DNA from: Thermaurantimonas aggregans
Lineage (GTDB): Bacteria > Bacteroidota > Bacteroidia > Flavobacteriales > Schleiferiaceae
NCBI RefSeq assembly: GCF_003851885.1
Contig: NZ_BHZE01000019.1
Coordinates: 1-54,687 of the forward strand
Length of the DNA: 54,687 nucleotides
Reading direction: 5' to 3'
Part shown: positions 1-9,485 of the stretch, in pieces
How the letters are laid out: each line of letters opens with the position of its first letter
Numbering within the stretch: position 1 is the first letter of the stretch
The notes under the pieces: generated by a model
Database searches by the model: none
Told to the model about the DNA's origin: nothing
The model's input: only the letters and a program-made list of their open reading frames with translations
Position numbers and translations under genes: made by a program

Positions 1-126
1 TGCCGGGTTGCTGTTTAAAGACTACTCGCCTCACTTAAAATGTCTATGATGGCTCTAATTTACTTCAATTAAGGGTTTTATCAAAATAAAAAAGAAGGCG
101 TCCTTTACTTTTTGGACACCTTCTTT
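1..126. repeat. Terminal inverted repeat, left copy
   Basis: Bases 1-126 are the exact reverse complement of 54561-54686, with no mismatch; identity stops at base 127 (T here, G in the reverse-complemented right copy). The inner 39 bases are the efp terminator hairpin. The outer 87 bases have no recognisable gene; short frames open to the contig edge stop within 50 bases. The copy may be the edge of a multicopy element or a shared assembly-graph node; the sequence alone cannot decide. Confidence 0.97.
88..126 (-). terminator. Intrinsic terminator of efp
   Basis: Read on the minus strand, a 13-bp stem (AAAGAAGGTGTCC pairing with GGACGCCTTCTTT, one G-U pair) around a 10-base loop is followed by a run of T. 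It lies 21 bases beyond the efp stop codon. The identical hairpin follows the aldolase gene at the other end of the window. Confidence 0.9.
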
Positions 127-147
127 TAAGGGTTATTATGGATAGTA

Positions 148-711
148 TTAGTTTGCTCGTCCTTTGTATTCGCCGGTTTCAGGGTTGATGATGATGCGTT
201 CGCCTTGTTCGATGAAAAGGGGCACTTTCACCTCGGCGCCTGATTCTACTTTCACGATTTTTGTGGCGTTGGTGGCGGTGTTTCCTTTTACAGCAGGTTC
301 TGCATAGATTACCTCCATTGTGACACTCGAAGGCAGATTGCACGCAAGAGGGCGATCTTCGTCGGCGTGGTACATCACGATACACTCCATGCCATCCATC
401 AAGAACTCAGGGGCGTTGATCACTTCTTTGGGGAGGGTGATTTGATTAAAATCATTCATATCCATGAAGTGATAGCCATCGGCGTCTTGATAGAGAAACT
501 GGAAGTTTCTGTATTCGATGCGAATTACATCGATCTTAGCTCCTGAAGGGAAAGTGTGTTCCAAAATGCGGCCATTGTTGAGGTTGCGCAGTTTGGTGCG
601 CACAAAGGCGTTGCCTTTTCCGGGTTTTACATGAAGGAATTCGATGATTTGGAAGGGTTCGCCATTAAGGTCAATACAAAGACCATTTTTGATATCAGCA
701 GTTGTAGCCAT
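148..711 (-). CDS. efp: Translation elongation factor P
   Basis: The 187-residue product is full length for EF-P, which binds between the ribosomal P and E sites and relieves stalling at polyproline stretches. The N-terminal KOW-like domain carries the tip loop KPGKGNA with Lys32 at the position that is modified in many EF-Ps. The OB domains follow and the protein ends with the usual INPETGEYKGR signature. The modifying enzyme for Lys32 is not encoded in this window. A -7 box of Bacteroidota type lies 39 bases upstream of the ATG and a strong hairpin terminator follows, so efp looks monocistronic. Confidence 0.97.
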   Translation of the reverse strand: MATTADIKNGLCIDLNGEPFQIIEFLHVKPGKGNAFVRTKLRNLNNGRILEHTFPSGAKIDVIRIEYRNFQFLYQDADGYHFMDMNDFNQITLPKEVINAPEFLMDGMECIVMYHADEDRPLACNLPSSVTMEVIYAEPAVKGNTATNATKIVKVESGAEVKVPLFIEQGERIIINPETGEYKGRAN

Positions 712-749
712 TTGATATTGAATGAATTAAGTTGTTTTAAAATTTGGCG

Positions 750-757
750 CAAATATA
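750..757 (-). promoter_or_regulatory. -7 promoter box of efp
   Basis: Minus-strand TATATTTG matches the Bacteroidota -7 consensus TAnnTTTG exactly and is 39 bases before the efp ATG. No TTTG was found at the expected -33 spacing. Confidence 0.6.
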
Positions 758-767
758 GACATAGCTG

Positions 768-3563
768 TTATTGCGATGCAGTTTCAGGGTCGAGCACCAA
801 AACGATAGGACGCCCCCCAGCATATCGCATAATCCATAGGCTTACTTGATCGGCCGTAAGAGCATCAATTTGAGTTCGTTGGTAAGCAATATCTGCTGAA
901 GATTCCGGCTTTGAGAATTTGATATACCCTTGCATGAGGTTGTGCCAAAATTGAGCTGTAGTACGGCCTTTTTCAATGTCTTGGCGAAGGAGCTCTTGCA
1001 CTTTGCGAAGGGTTTCCGCGTCGATTTGCTGGGCGTTTCTCGCTAAAACCTCTTTCGCTGCGAGGGTGAGCTCTTTGCGACGAGCTGGTTCAGTGTTAAA
1101 GGCGATAACGATGGTGTATTCGTCGTTGAAGGGGCTATTGACGTTGTAAAATACACTAACGCCATACACACCGCTTTTTTCTTCGCGCAGCTCCTCACGT
1201 AGTTTAATTTTCAAAACTTCAATAGCAGCTTTGAGTTGAAATTCGTCAGCTGGACTATCAAGTTTACCGTGATAGACGAGTCGCACTTGCGAACGAGGAT
1301 TCTCCCCTTTGCGAAGCTCATATAATGTATCGCGCGCGCTGATGCGAAGATTTCGATCGACTAGCTCCACAGGGGAAGTTTTGTTATTAAGATCAGATAA
1401 ATATTTAATGGCAAGTGCTTTTACCTTTTCTTCGTCCACATCGCCTGTGATGATCCAACGCAGGCGTGCCGGTGCTCCGAAAAGCGCTTGCCACAGCTGG
1501 CGTTGAGCAGCGATTGTTATTTTTTCTACTTGTTCCACAGTTGGGGTAGTCGCTCGGGGATTATTGTTGTAGAGGATTCTGTTCAGTTCGCGGCCAAAGT
1601 AGGTGTCTGGATTGTTGTATAGACCCTTTAAAAGATTGATCTCACGTGTCTTGACACGGCCGAGGGCTTCTTCATCGATGCGCGTTTCGGTGAGGTAAAG
1701 GCGAGCCAATTGAAAGGCAGTTTCGAGCTCATCGGGTGAGCAGAATCCGTTGATACCGTGATAATAGTTGCTCAAATAGGGATAAATATTTACGCGTTTG
1801 CCAGCCAGCAGCTTGCGCAATTCTGTGATGTCGTGCTGACCTACGCCAGACTCATAAACCGTCTGCATCAAGTAATTAGCTGCAGGCAATAGCGAGTCAG
1901 CAAAAGGTGAGTTACCACCAAATAGAAATCCGTCGATGATGATGCGGTCTTTCTCTTCAGGCACACGGCGTATGTAGAATTCAATACCATTGGCCAGTGC
2001 AAATCCCTTATAACCCGCCCGATTTTCTGGAAGGATTGTAATCGTCTCATCGGGATACGTAGCAGAGGTAACTTGCAGCTTAGGAGCAGGGGGCGTAAAG
2101 ATGTAAGGGAAAGTCTTGTTTGAAAGAAAATAATATACAGCCGACATCAACTGGGCATTGTTAGGCACGTGTTCTTTGTCAGATTCAGGTGCTACGGCTG
2201 TGGCTGCCCAGGTTTCGGAATAGAAATAATGAGCGATTAGTTTGCGAATAGATTCAGCACTAAGCGACTGAGCCCAACTGTCAAAACGCTTTAATCGCTC
2301 TTCTGGGTCAATAAAAGGCGATTGACGAAGCGCGTGACTTACCAAGTTGGCAGTCCATTCGCTTGAGGGAGTTTTTTCCTTGACCTTTACAGCAGATTCT
2401 AATCGCTGGCGATATATGCGCTTTACGTGTTCGAGCTCAGCATCGTTGGCCTGATGGTCAGCAGCTGTTTTTACAATGTTGAAAATCTGTGCTGATGCCT
2501 CGTACCATTGTTGATTTTTAGGCAATACTGAAAATGTAAGCGCTGAAGCCGTGCCAAGTGTATTTCCAATAAAAGCATTGGCATTGATAACCTTGCTCTG
2601 GGAATTGGCTAAAAAATCCTGAATCCGCGTTCCCATCAGCACATTAGCTACGCCAATGAGAAAATTTTGTTCCACTCCCCCATCGGCAAAGTAGTCGATT
2701 TCAGGCTTCATGAAGCGAAAAGAGAGATTGTAGGTCTGAATTTCAGGATCTGTAGCTGTAGTAACGCGCGCTCCGGGAGTAAGAGGAACCTCTTGTGAAT
2801 AGTGTGGTCGCGGACGCTTTACGCGTTTTAGTTTAGAAAAACGACGTCGGATGATCTTTTCAACTTTCTGCACATCCACATCACCTACCACCACTACGGT
2901 CATAAGATCGGGTCGGTACCAATCGCGGTAATAGCGGGTAAAAGCTTCATAGGGAGCATTTTGGATGACATCCGTCTTCCCGATTGGGAAACGTTCGGGA
3001 TATCTACTACCTTTAAACACCACAGGAAAAGTAAGCTTGCTGATGCGCTCACTGCCACCCGTACGCGTGCGCCATTCACTCAATATGACACCTCTTTCTT
3101 TGTCAATTTCTTCGGGCTCAAAAGTCACGTAACCGGCCCAATCTTCCAGTATAAGTAATCCCCTCTCGAGCAAGCCGGCTGTATCGGTGCGTACTTGCAA
3201 TATATACACAGTCTCGTCAAACGAAGTATAGGCATTTAGATCAGGGCCAAATCGCGTACCTGTGCTTTCGAGAAAATCGACGAGCGAGGTTTTGCTAAAA
3301 TTTCTGGTGCCATTAAAGCACATATGCTCCACAAAGTGCGCAAGGCCCTGCTGATCGTCGTCCTCATTTAAGCTGCCGGATCGCACTACTAAACGAAGTT
3401 CGGCGCGATTTTCCGGGGTCTTGTTTTGCATGATTAAGTAGGAAAGGCCATTGCGCAGCTTACCTGACTTTACATACGGGGGTAACTCAATAGAATTTTT
3501 CTGTTTTTGAGCGTGTAAAACACCAATAAAAAGGCATAAAAATGCGGAGAGCGTGAATCTCAT
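768..3563 (-). CDS. Secreted M16 family zinc metallopeptidase
   Basis: This 931-residue protein has a signal peptide (about residues 1-18, ending HAQ) and the inverted zinc motif HFVEH at residues 76-80 (His76, catalytic Glu79, His80), with the distal zinc-ligand Glu region ERGVILSE near residue 155. The length fits the two-module M16 peptidases (pitrilysin/PqqL-like), with an active N-terminal half and a C-terminal half lacking the motif. It probably degrades peptides in the periplasm or at the outer membrane; the substrate cannot be told from the sequence. It is separated from efp by 56 bases and is transcribed in the same direction. Confidence 0.93.
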   Translation of the reverse strand: MRFTLSAFLCLFIGVLHAQKQKNSIELPPYVKSGKLRNGLSYLIMQNKTPENRAELRLVVRSGSLNEDDDQQGLAHFVEHMCFNGTRNFSKTSLVDFLESTGTRFGPDLNAYTSFDETVYILQVRTDTAGLLERGLLILEDWAGYVTFEPEEIDKERGVILSEWRTRTGGSERISKLTFPVVFKGSRYPERFPIGKTDVIQNAPYEAFTRYYRDWYRPDLMTVVVVGDVDVQKVEKIIRRRFSKLKRVKRPRPHYSQEVPLTPGARVTTATDPEIQTYNLSFRFMKPEIDYFADGGVEQNFLIGVANVLMGTRIQDFLANSQSKVINANAFIGNTLGTASALTFSVLPKNQQWYEASAQIFNIVKTAADHQANDAELEHVKRIYRQRLESAVKVKEKTPSSEWTANLVSHALRQSPFIDPEERLKRFDSWAQSLSAESIRKLIAHYFYSETWAATAVAPESDKEHVPNNAQLMSAVYYFLSNKTFPYIFTPPAPKLQVTSATYPDETITILPENRAGYKGFALANGIEFYIRRVPEEKDRIIIDGFLFGGNSPFADSLLPAANYLMQTVYESGVGQHDITELRKLLAGKRVNIYPYLSNYYHGINGFCSPDELETAFQLARLYLTETRIDEEALGRVKTREINLLKGLYNNPDTYFGRELNRILYNNNPRATTPTVEQVEKITIAAQRQLWQALFGAPARLRWIITGDVDEEKVKALAIKYLSDLNNKTSPVELVDRNLRISARDTLYELRKGENPRSQVRLVYHGKLDSPADEFQLKAAIEVLKIKLREELREEKSGVYGVSVFYNVNSPFNDEYTIVIAFNTEPARRKELTLAAKEVLARNAQQIDAETLRKVQELLRQDIEKGRTTAQFWHNLMQGYIKFSKPESSADIAYQRTQIDALTADQVSLWIMRYAGGRPIVLVLDPETASQ

Positions 3564-3671
3564 ACAGTTTTTTACGTGCGAATGTAAAGGATGGGACTTA
3601 AAAATCCTTATTAGTTTCAGAGATCGTAACCGCTTTTCAACAAGGTACGCTCAATACCGCAACCTGAAAGA

Positions 3672-4064
3672 TTACTTCTGTTTTGACTCTTGAGCCTCTT
3701 CTGAAGGAATTTCTTGACCTTTAAGCTTATGTGAGATGGGGTTGTACTTGCCTTTTAAATCGTCATAAAGGGAATTTTTCCATAGAGGTATTCCAATGAA
3801 GTACGAAACTCTACCAATCAGATGTGCTCCTACAGGCGAAGTGAGAAATACAAAAAATATGATAGCTAAAACCCTGGAGGCGATTGACTCAGTGCCGAAG
3901 TGCACCGCAGCCGAAGCAAGCATCAAGCCAATGCCGAGCGTTACAGCTTTAGTCGTAACCGAAATGCGCAGATATATATCAGGCATTTTAACAAAGCCTA
4001 TTGCAGCTAGAAGAATAAATGTAGCACCAAGCGTAGCCAACGCTGCTATTATGAAATTGGTCAT
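3672..4064 (-). CDS. mrpG: Mrp Na+/H+ antiporter subunit G
   Basis: The 130-residue membrane protein has three predicted hydrophobic segments in its first 90 residues and the MrpG/PhaG features (MPDIYLRIS, then TSPVGAHLIGR). MrpG is a small subunit of the hetero-oligomeric cation/proton antiporter in the inner membrane. It is the last gene of the operon and overlaps mrpF by 4 bases (ATGA), so translation is probably coupled. The charged C-terminal tail of about 30 residues is longer than in many MrpG proteins. Confidence 0.93.
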   Translation of the reverse strand: MTNFIIAALATLGATFILLAAIGFVKMPDIYLRISVTTKAVTLGIGLMLASAAVHFGTESIASRVLAIIFFVFLTSPVGAHLIGRVSYFIGIPLWKNSLYDDLKGKYNPISHKLKGQEIPSEEAQESKQK

Positions 4065-4336
4065 TCGTTTTTGTTTTTCTTTTCCAGATAATAACTAAAT
4101 GCTACAGTACTCAAAAAGGCTATGAGCGCCAAAATCATAGCAATGTCGAGAAAGGGCGCCCTGCTGCTCACAATGCTGTAGATGGCAATAATCCCAATGG
4201 CGATGGTAATGAGCAAATCGACAGAAACAATGCGATCGGGCATATCAGGCCCTTTTAAAAACCGATAAAAAACCAGCAGCATGCTGATTACCAATATCGG
4301 TAGAATGATGTAATACAAATAGTCCTGTAATGTCAT
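4061..4336 (-). CDS. mrpF: Mrp Na+/H+ antiporter subunit F
   Basis: The 91-residue protein has three membrane segments and the MrpF signature GPDMPDRIVSVDLL near residues 29-42, followed by the usual second helix. It is part of the membrane domain of the Mrp complex. It overlaps mrpE upstream and mrpG downstream by 4 bases each, as in other Mrp operons. Confidence 0.93.
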   Translation of the reverse strand: MTLQDYLYYIILPILVISMLLVFYRFLKGPDMPDRIVSVDLLITIAIGIIAIYSIVSSRAPFLDIAMILALIAFLSTVAFSYYLEKKNKNE

Positions 4337-4824
4337 CGGGTAAGTTCTAACAATCGACGTTCGAAACCATTTTTTATGGAATGCACAAAAGCTTCTTTGT
4401 CTTTGATAAACATGCCGTGCACATAGAGCACACTTCGGTCGTCACTCACATCGAGGCTCAAAGTACCGGGCGTTAGAGAAATAAGATTAGCCAAAAGGGT
4501 GATTTCTAAATTGGTTTTAGCATCTAAAGGAATCATTACAATGCCAGGTGCCATGTGATTTTTAAGCGTGATCACATCGTAGGCGACCTGAATGTTTGCT
4601 TTTAAAAGTTCATACAAAAAGTAAAAAATAAATCCGATTACCTTCGGAACTATGATAAAGTACTTTCGACTTGGATCTCCTTTGCTACCAATACCCCGGC
4701 TTATCAACCAAAGAATAAAGTAGCTCAGTGCAAAGCCAAAGAGGAAGTTTTTTAAAGCAAAGGTACCGGTGAGTGCAATCCATATGAATGCGAGCATGTT
4801 ATTCATCAAAAACTGCGATCTCAT
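4333..4824 (-). CDS. mrpE: Mrp Na+/H+ antiporter subunit E
   Basis: The 163-residue protein has a hydrophobic N-terminal half and a soluble C-terminal half, with the family features NLISLTPGTLSLDVS and LYVHGMF. MrpE is needed for assembly and activity of the antiporter in studied homologues. It overlaps mrpD and mrpF by 4 bases on each side. Confidence 0.93.
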   Translation of the reverse strand: MRSQFLMNNMLAFIWIALTGTFALKNFLFGFALSYFILWLISRGIGSKGDPSRKYFIIVPKVIGFIFYFLYELLKANIQVAYDVITLKNHMAPGIVMIPLDAKTNLEITLLANLISLTPGTLSLDVSDDRSVLYVHGMFIKDKEAFVHSIKNGFERRLLELTR

Positions 4825-6347
4825 GGGCGTGCTACGAGTTTATCGGGTAGTACTGTGTGAATGTAATCAACAGGATTCATTAGTTCGGAAGCAATTTTTT
4901 GAGAAATGGTGTGGATGTCGCCGGCTCTGAAGGCTATAGCCAGTGAGATGATGGATAACAGAGCAATAGGCAGTACGTATTGAATCTTTTCAGCCCGATC
5001 AAGCAAATGCCAAAAACGGAAGTTCGGTCTGTCCGGCAAATTTTCAGCCGGCCTCCAAAAGACCTCAGCCCAAACTCGCGCAATCACTAAAAGGGTAATA
5101 ATGGTGCCAAAAGCCAAGCTGAAAGTAATGAAGGTTCCGCCTTCGTCCCAAGCAGAGCGAAATAGATCAATTTTTGGCCAAAATCCAGACAACGGAGGCA
5201 CTCCAACCAACGAAAAGAGTGGAATTGACAGTAAAAGTGAAAGTCGAGGAAAATTTTTAAAAAATCCACCCAACCGATCGATGTGATGTGTGCCCTGAAC
5301 GCGGTAGAGCAAGCCACTGACCATAAAGAGATTGGTTTTTACAATAATATCGTGAATCATGTAAAAAACCGCACCAGTGATGGCGAGCTCTGAGTGAATG
5401 CCCAGTGCAATAACCATATATCCAATATGGCTAATAATGAGATAACTAAAAATTTTGCGGATATTCGTTTGCACCATAGCTCCCAGTGAACCAGTAATGA
5501 TGGTGATACCTGCCAGCACAATCATGATGCGGTCAATGATGGGATCTTCAAAAAAGACCAATGTAAACACCCTCAGCAGAGCATAGACACCCAGCTTGGT
5601 AAGCAACCCGCCGAAGATGGCCGCAATAGCAGCTGGTGGAGTGTGATACGAAGCCGGTAGCCAGAAGTACAGCGGAAAAATGGCTGATTTAATCCCAAAA
5701 CCCACCAAAAACAAAATTGCCGTGACTTCTACTAAGCCTTTGTTTGGAAGATTTTTAACATGAATAGCCAAATCTGCCATGTTAAGTGTACCTGCTAAGC
5801 CATAGAGGACTCCGATGGCCGTCAAGAAAATAGTAGATGCTAAAATATTGAGCGTAAAGTACTTCACTGCACCTTCAAGTTGAGGCTTTTCACCACCAAT
5901 GGTGAGCAGCACAAAGGAGGAGATAATGATGATCTCAAACCACACATATAGGTTGAAAATATCGCCAGTGAGAAAAGCTCCATTTAAACCAGCAAACAAA
6001 AGATGCATGATCGGGAAATAACCAAAGCGCATGCGCGCCTCCACAATGTTTGCTAAAGAAAAAAGCGTAACAGCAAAGCCTGAAATAGAAGTAGCAATAA
6101 CCAATACGGTGGCAAAAGTGTCAGCCACAAACACAATCCCAAAGGGAGCCGGCCATTTGCCAGCACTCATAGTAAGAATCCCTTTTTGCTGAACTTCGTG
6201 AAAGAGAAAAATGGCAAGACCTATTTGTATCGAGTTGCCCACGATGCTGATTACTCGCTGAATTCGCGGCTGAAACCAAGAAAACATTTGGGCAATGGCT
6301 ATGATAAACTGCCAAACGACAGGTAAAATGACTACATTAGAACTCAT
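4821..6347 (-). CDS. mrpD: Mrp Na+/H+ antiporter subunit D
   Basis: The 508-residue polytopic protein belongs to the Nuo/Mrp antiporter (Proton_antipo_M) family related to NuoL/M/N of complex I. It carries the conserved membrane Glu in [10 protein letters not shown] and the Lys of [14 protein letters not shown], both thought to form the proton path. The length is normal. It overlaps mrpC and mrpE by 4 bases. With MrpA it probably forms the ion-translocating core; there are no nuo genes beside it, which favours an Mrp rather than a complex I assignment. Confidence 0.95.
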   Translation of the reverse strand: MSSNVVILPVVWQFIIAIAQMFSWFQPRIQRVISIVGNSIQIGLAIFLFHEVQQKGILTMSAGKWPAPFGIVFVADTFATVLVIATSISGFAVTLFSLANIVEARMRFGYFPIMHLLFAGLNGAFLTGDIFNLYVWFEIIIISSFVLLTIGGEKPQLEGAVKYFTLNILASTIFLTAIGVLYGLAGTLNMADLAIHVKNLPNKGLVEVTAILFLVGFGIKSAIFPLYFWLPASYHTPPAAIAAIFGGLLTKLGVYALLRVFTLVFFEDPIIDRIMIVLAGITIITGSLGAMVQTNIRKIFSYLIISHIGYMVIALGIHSELAITGAVFYMIHDIIVKTNLFMVSGLLYRVQGTHHIDRLGGFFKNFPRLSLLLSIPLFSLVGVPPLSGFWPKIDLFRSAWDEGGTFITFSLAFGTIITLLVIARVWAEVFWRPAENLPDRPNFRFWHLLDRAEKIQYVLPIALLSIISLAIAFRAGDIHTISQKIASELMNPVDYIHTVLPDKLVARP

Positions 6348-6697
6348 AAATCGTCGTCGATGGTATTTACGGTGTCGAGATCGTCGGTATGAATGGTTTG
6401 ATATACGCGCTTAAAAAGAACAATAGCAAATGCTTGTAAGCCAAAACTGATCACTATTGCGGTCAAAATCAACGCCTGTGGAACTGGATCAGCATAAATA
6501 TCTGTCAATACCTTAGCATCAGCCGGTATTATGGGGGGTTTTCCTTTTGCTACTCGCCCAAGCAAAAAAATGAGAATATTGGCACCATTGCCCAATAAGA
6601 TCAGTCCGATGATCAACTTCACCATGCTTCGGCGCAGCATCATAAACAACCCTGCACCATAAAGCAATCCAGTAACTATTGCAAGAAGTATTTCCAT
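6344..6697 (-). CDS. mrpC: Mrp Na+/H+ antiporter subunit C (NuoK-like)
   Basis: The 117-residue, three-helix protein resembles NuoK. It contains [14 protein letters not shown] and [17 protein letters not shown], the MrpC/MnhC signature. It starts 3 bases after mrpB and overlaps mrpD by 4 bases. The acidic C-terminal tail is a minor feature. Confidence 0.95.
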   Translation of the reverse strand: MEILLAIVTGLLYGAGLFMMLRRSMVKLIIGLILLGNGANILIFLLGRVAKGKPPIIPADAKVLTDIYADPVPQALILTAIVISFGLQAFAIVLFKRVYQTIHTDDLDTVNTIDDDL

Positions 6698-6700
6698 CTT

Positions 6701-7114
6701 TTATGCAGCTTCAGCTAGAGTAAAAATGATTGTAAGACTCACCCCCACTACCACGAGATACACACCAATATCGAAAAAAAGCGGTGTGCCTACCATACCA
6801 ACCACATCCAAGGGTTCTTTGTGCCATTTAGCCGTCATAAAGGGTTCACCACTTACAAGCATAGGGAACAATCCACTGCCTAAAGAAGTTAGAAGCCCAA
6901 TGGGCATAAGAAATCCCGGATGTATGCGCAGCAAGTCGCGCGTTTGCTGAAGTCCATTGGCAAAGCTGTGCAACACAAATGCGATGGAAGCGATTAATCC
7001 ACCCACAAACCCCCCTCCCGGCAAATAGTGCCCTCTGAACAAAATGAAAACCGAAAACAGCAGCAACAATGGCAGCAGATAATCAGAAGCTTTTTTTAAG
7101 ATGATACTTTTCAT
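6701..7114 (-). CDS. mrpB: Mrp Na+/H+ antiporter subunit B
   Basis: The 137-residue membrane protein has the MrpB/MnhB signature FRGHYLPGGGFVGGLIA around residues 26-42 and four hydrophobic segments. MrpB is a separate gene here in addition to the MrpB-like C-terminal part of MrpA, the normal seven-gene arrangement. It begins 4 bases after the mrpA stop. Confidence 0.95.
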   Translation of the reverse strand: MKSIILKKASDYLLPLLLLFSVFILFRGHYLPGGGFVGGLIASIAFVLHSFANGLQQTRDLLRIHPGFLMPIGLLTSLGSGLFPMLVSGEPFMTAKWHKEPLDVVGMVGTPLFFDIGVYLVVVGVSLTIIFTLAEAA

Positions 7115-7118
7115 AAGC

Positions 7119-9419
7119 TTATTCCCAAGTTTTTTCGTTGTCCTTTAGTCTCAACTTCATCAGGCCAAATACACCAAGAGCGGCAATCGTCAGAACAGTG
7201 ATCTCTACCATGGTATCCGCTCCTCTGAAGTCCACAAGTATTACATTCACCACATTCTTTCCCTTAGCGAGCAAGTAAGAGTTTTGCACGTAGTACTCTG
7301 ATGTTTCGCGATTTACAGGTTCATTTAATACTTCTAAGGCCAGCATGGTAATCATCACCCCAAAAAGGGCAGAAACAATTACATCGCGCACCTTAATAGC
7401 TATCGATGAAGCATTGATGTACTTCGGAAGTTTATATAAAACTAAAACAAAGAGAATTACAGTTAGCGTATCTATTGAAAACTGAGTCATGGCCAAATCG
7501 GGAGCACTGTAAAAAACAAACATCAAACTGATCGATATACCTAGCACTCCCATAGCAGCCACAGCTGCCAGTCTCGACTTGGCCAACAAAATAAACAATG
7601 TACTGAATATTAAGAGAAAAACGATGGTAGCTTCATAAAAAGTAACTTCAGAAATTTTTCGAAAATCAATGTAAATGTGCACGCCCCTAAAAAGTGAATA
7701 ACCTACCAGCATCATCAAGAATATCATGATCATAAGTACGTACAAGCGCAGATAACCATTCTGTAACAGATTCGTATACAGCTGACTTAAAAATTTGATG
7801 GTTTTTTGGATTTTATCGTAGATCGAAACCGATGAAAAGGAGAGGCTCTCAACCGACTTGCGATAGAGCTCACCGGGTTTCGTTAAGAAAAAGATTGCCC
7901 CCCCTAAAGCCACCGTAGCTAGTGATAAGAAAAACACAGGAGTAAATCCATGCCAAAGCGCAACATGAAAGTGTTCACTCTCAAATCCATTGACCCTCAA
8001 AACTCCCTCTATTAGTTTCGTCATTAATCCCGGAAACAAACCAAAAACCATAGAAAGCGCGGCCAGAATGTAAACTGGCAAAGACATCCACAAGGAAACG
8101 TGAAATCTATCTGTTGCCATTGAACTTTGAGTTCCAAAAAACGGCTTTACTCCAACCCATAATCCCGCAACAAACAAAAAACAGCCTGCAACAAATGCAG
8201 ATAAAATCGGCAAATAGGATTGCGATATCCATCCGTAAGCAGCCTCGTACAAAAATTCTTTTCCCACGAAACCAAAAGTGAGTGGAACCCCTCCATGACT
8301 AAGCGCAGCGATTAATGCTGCCACGCCAATTCCAGGCATCGACCTAATTAGCCCACTGAGTTGAGTAATGTCGCGCGTGTGCGTTTCGTGATCTACAATA
8401 CCAGTTACGAGAAATAATGCTGCCTTGTAAAAGGCATGAACCGCAATAAATACAATGGCTGCTGAAATGCCCTGCTCACCGCCAATGCCCGTTAAAAACA
8501 CCAAAATTCCCAATGCGCTCAAAGTCGTGTAAGCTAAAATGCTCTTCATATCGCGAAACAGAAGAGCCTGTACAGCGCTGTACAGCATCGTAATCCCGCC
8601 AACACTCATTAAAACAGGTTGCCAGTAGGCATAATGAGCATAAACCGGATAAAATCTCAACAATAAAAAAACGCCTGCTTTTACCATAGTGGCCGAGTGC
8701 AAATACGTACTTACAGGTGTGGGTGCCTTCATAGCCCCAGGAAGCCAAAAGTGAAAAGGAAATTGAGCGGACTTTGTGAATGCAGCAATTAAAATCAACC
8801 AAAAAGCAATCTGCCCTGCTTTCGACTCAAGAAGCATATCTCTGTTAGCTAATAATGCTGAAAACGAAAAATTACCAGTAACTGAAGATATCAGTATGGC
8901 TGCCAGCAACAGAGCAACCCCCCCCATGCCAGTGATGGTGAGCGCTCTCAAAGCAGCATCTCTTGAAGCTTTTTCCTCGTAATGAAACCCGATGAGAAAA
9001 AACGAAGATATGCTTGTAAGCTCCCAAAACATAAACATCATCGCCAAATTGTCGCTCACCACCAAGCCAAGCATGGCAGTCATAAAAAGCGAGAGAAAAC
9101 CGTAAAAACGAAACTTTTCTGGATGACCTTTTAAATAATAATGTGAATAAGCAAAAACCAACGTTCCTATACCGCTTATTAAGAGCAAAAACAAAAGCGA
9201 TAATCCATCAATCCTCCACTCAAAGTGAACTCCCAGTCCATCTTGCCAGCGGATAACACCTGTAAATGGCTCTTTTACATTTAAATACGTTGTGAAATAA
9301 ATAAAAATAGCTACCGGTACAACGAAGAAAACCGCCGAAAAGTGTTCTTTCAAATAATCCCTAAAAAGCACTAATAGACTCGAAAGCAGTACCCCTGCTA
9401 GTACAAAAAAAAGTACCAT
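7119..9419 (-). CDS. mrpA: Mrp Na+/H+ antiporter subunit A
   Basis: The 766-residue protein is a full-length MrpA. Residues up to about 420 form the NuoL-like antiporter domain, with the conserved Glu in MFWELTSISSF and the Lys in FTKSAQFPFHFWLP; the C-terminal part (about 580-766) holds the DUF4040/NuoJ-like segment (YSAPDLAMTQFSID) and ends with RGADTMVEITVLTIAALG. As first gene of a complete A-B-C-D-E-F-G operon it probably exchanges Na+ for H+ and supports pH and salt tolerance; ion specificity is inferred from the family. A near-consensus -7 box (TAGTATTG, minus strand, 9445-9452) lies upstream. Confidence 0.96.
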   Translation of the reverse strand: MVLFFVLAGVLLSSLLVLFRDYLKEHFSAVFFVVPVAIFIYFTTYLNVKEPFTGVIRWQDGLGVHFEWRIDGLSLLFLLLISGIGTLVFAYSHYYLKGHPEKFRFYGFLSLFMTAMLGLVVSDNLAMMFMFWELTSISSFFLIGFHYEEKASRDAALRALTITGMGGVALLLAAILISSVTGNFSFSALLANRDMLLESKAGQIAFWLILIAAFTKSAQFPFHFWLPGAMKAPTPVSTYLHSATMVKAGVFLLLRFYPVYAHYAYWQPVLMSVGGITMLYSAVQALLFRDMKSILAYTTLSALGILVFLTGIGGEQGISAAIVFIAVHAFYKAALFLVTGIVDHETHTRDITQLSGLIRSMPGIGVAALIAALSHGGVPLTFGFVGKEFLYEAAYGWISQSYLPILSAFVAGCFLFVAGLWVGVKPFFGTQSSMATDRFHVSLWMSLPVYILAALSMVFGLFPGLMTKLIEGVLRVNGFESEHFHVALWHGFTPVFFLSLATVALGGAIFFLTKPGELYRKSVESLSFSSVSIYDKIQKTIKFLSQLYTNLLQNGYLRLYVLMIMIFLMMLVGYSLFRGVHIYIDFRKISEVTFYEATIVFLLIFSTLFILLAKSRLAAVAAMGVLGISISLMFVFYSAPDLAMTQFSIDTLTVILFVLVLYKLPKYINASSIAIKVRDVIVSALFGVMITMLALEVLNEPVNRETSEYYVQNSYLLAKGKNVVNVILVDFRGADTMVEITVLTIAALGVFGLMKLRLKDNEKTWE

Positions 9420-9485
9420 CCCCCAGTTTTCCGTTTAATAAGGGCAATACTAAAAAAAGATTTTGTGAAACTTAAATATTCTAGG

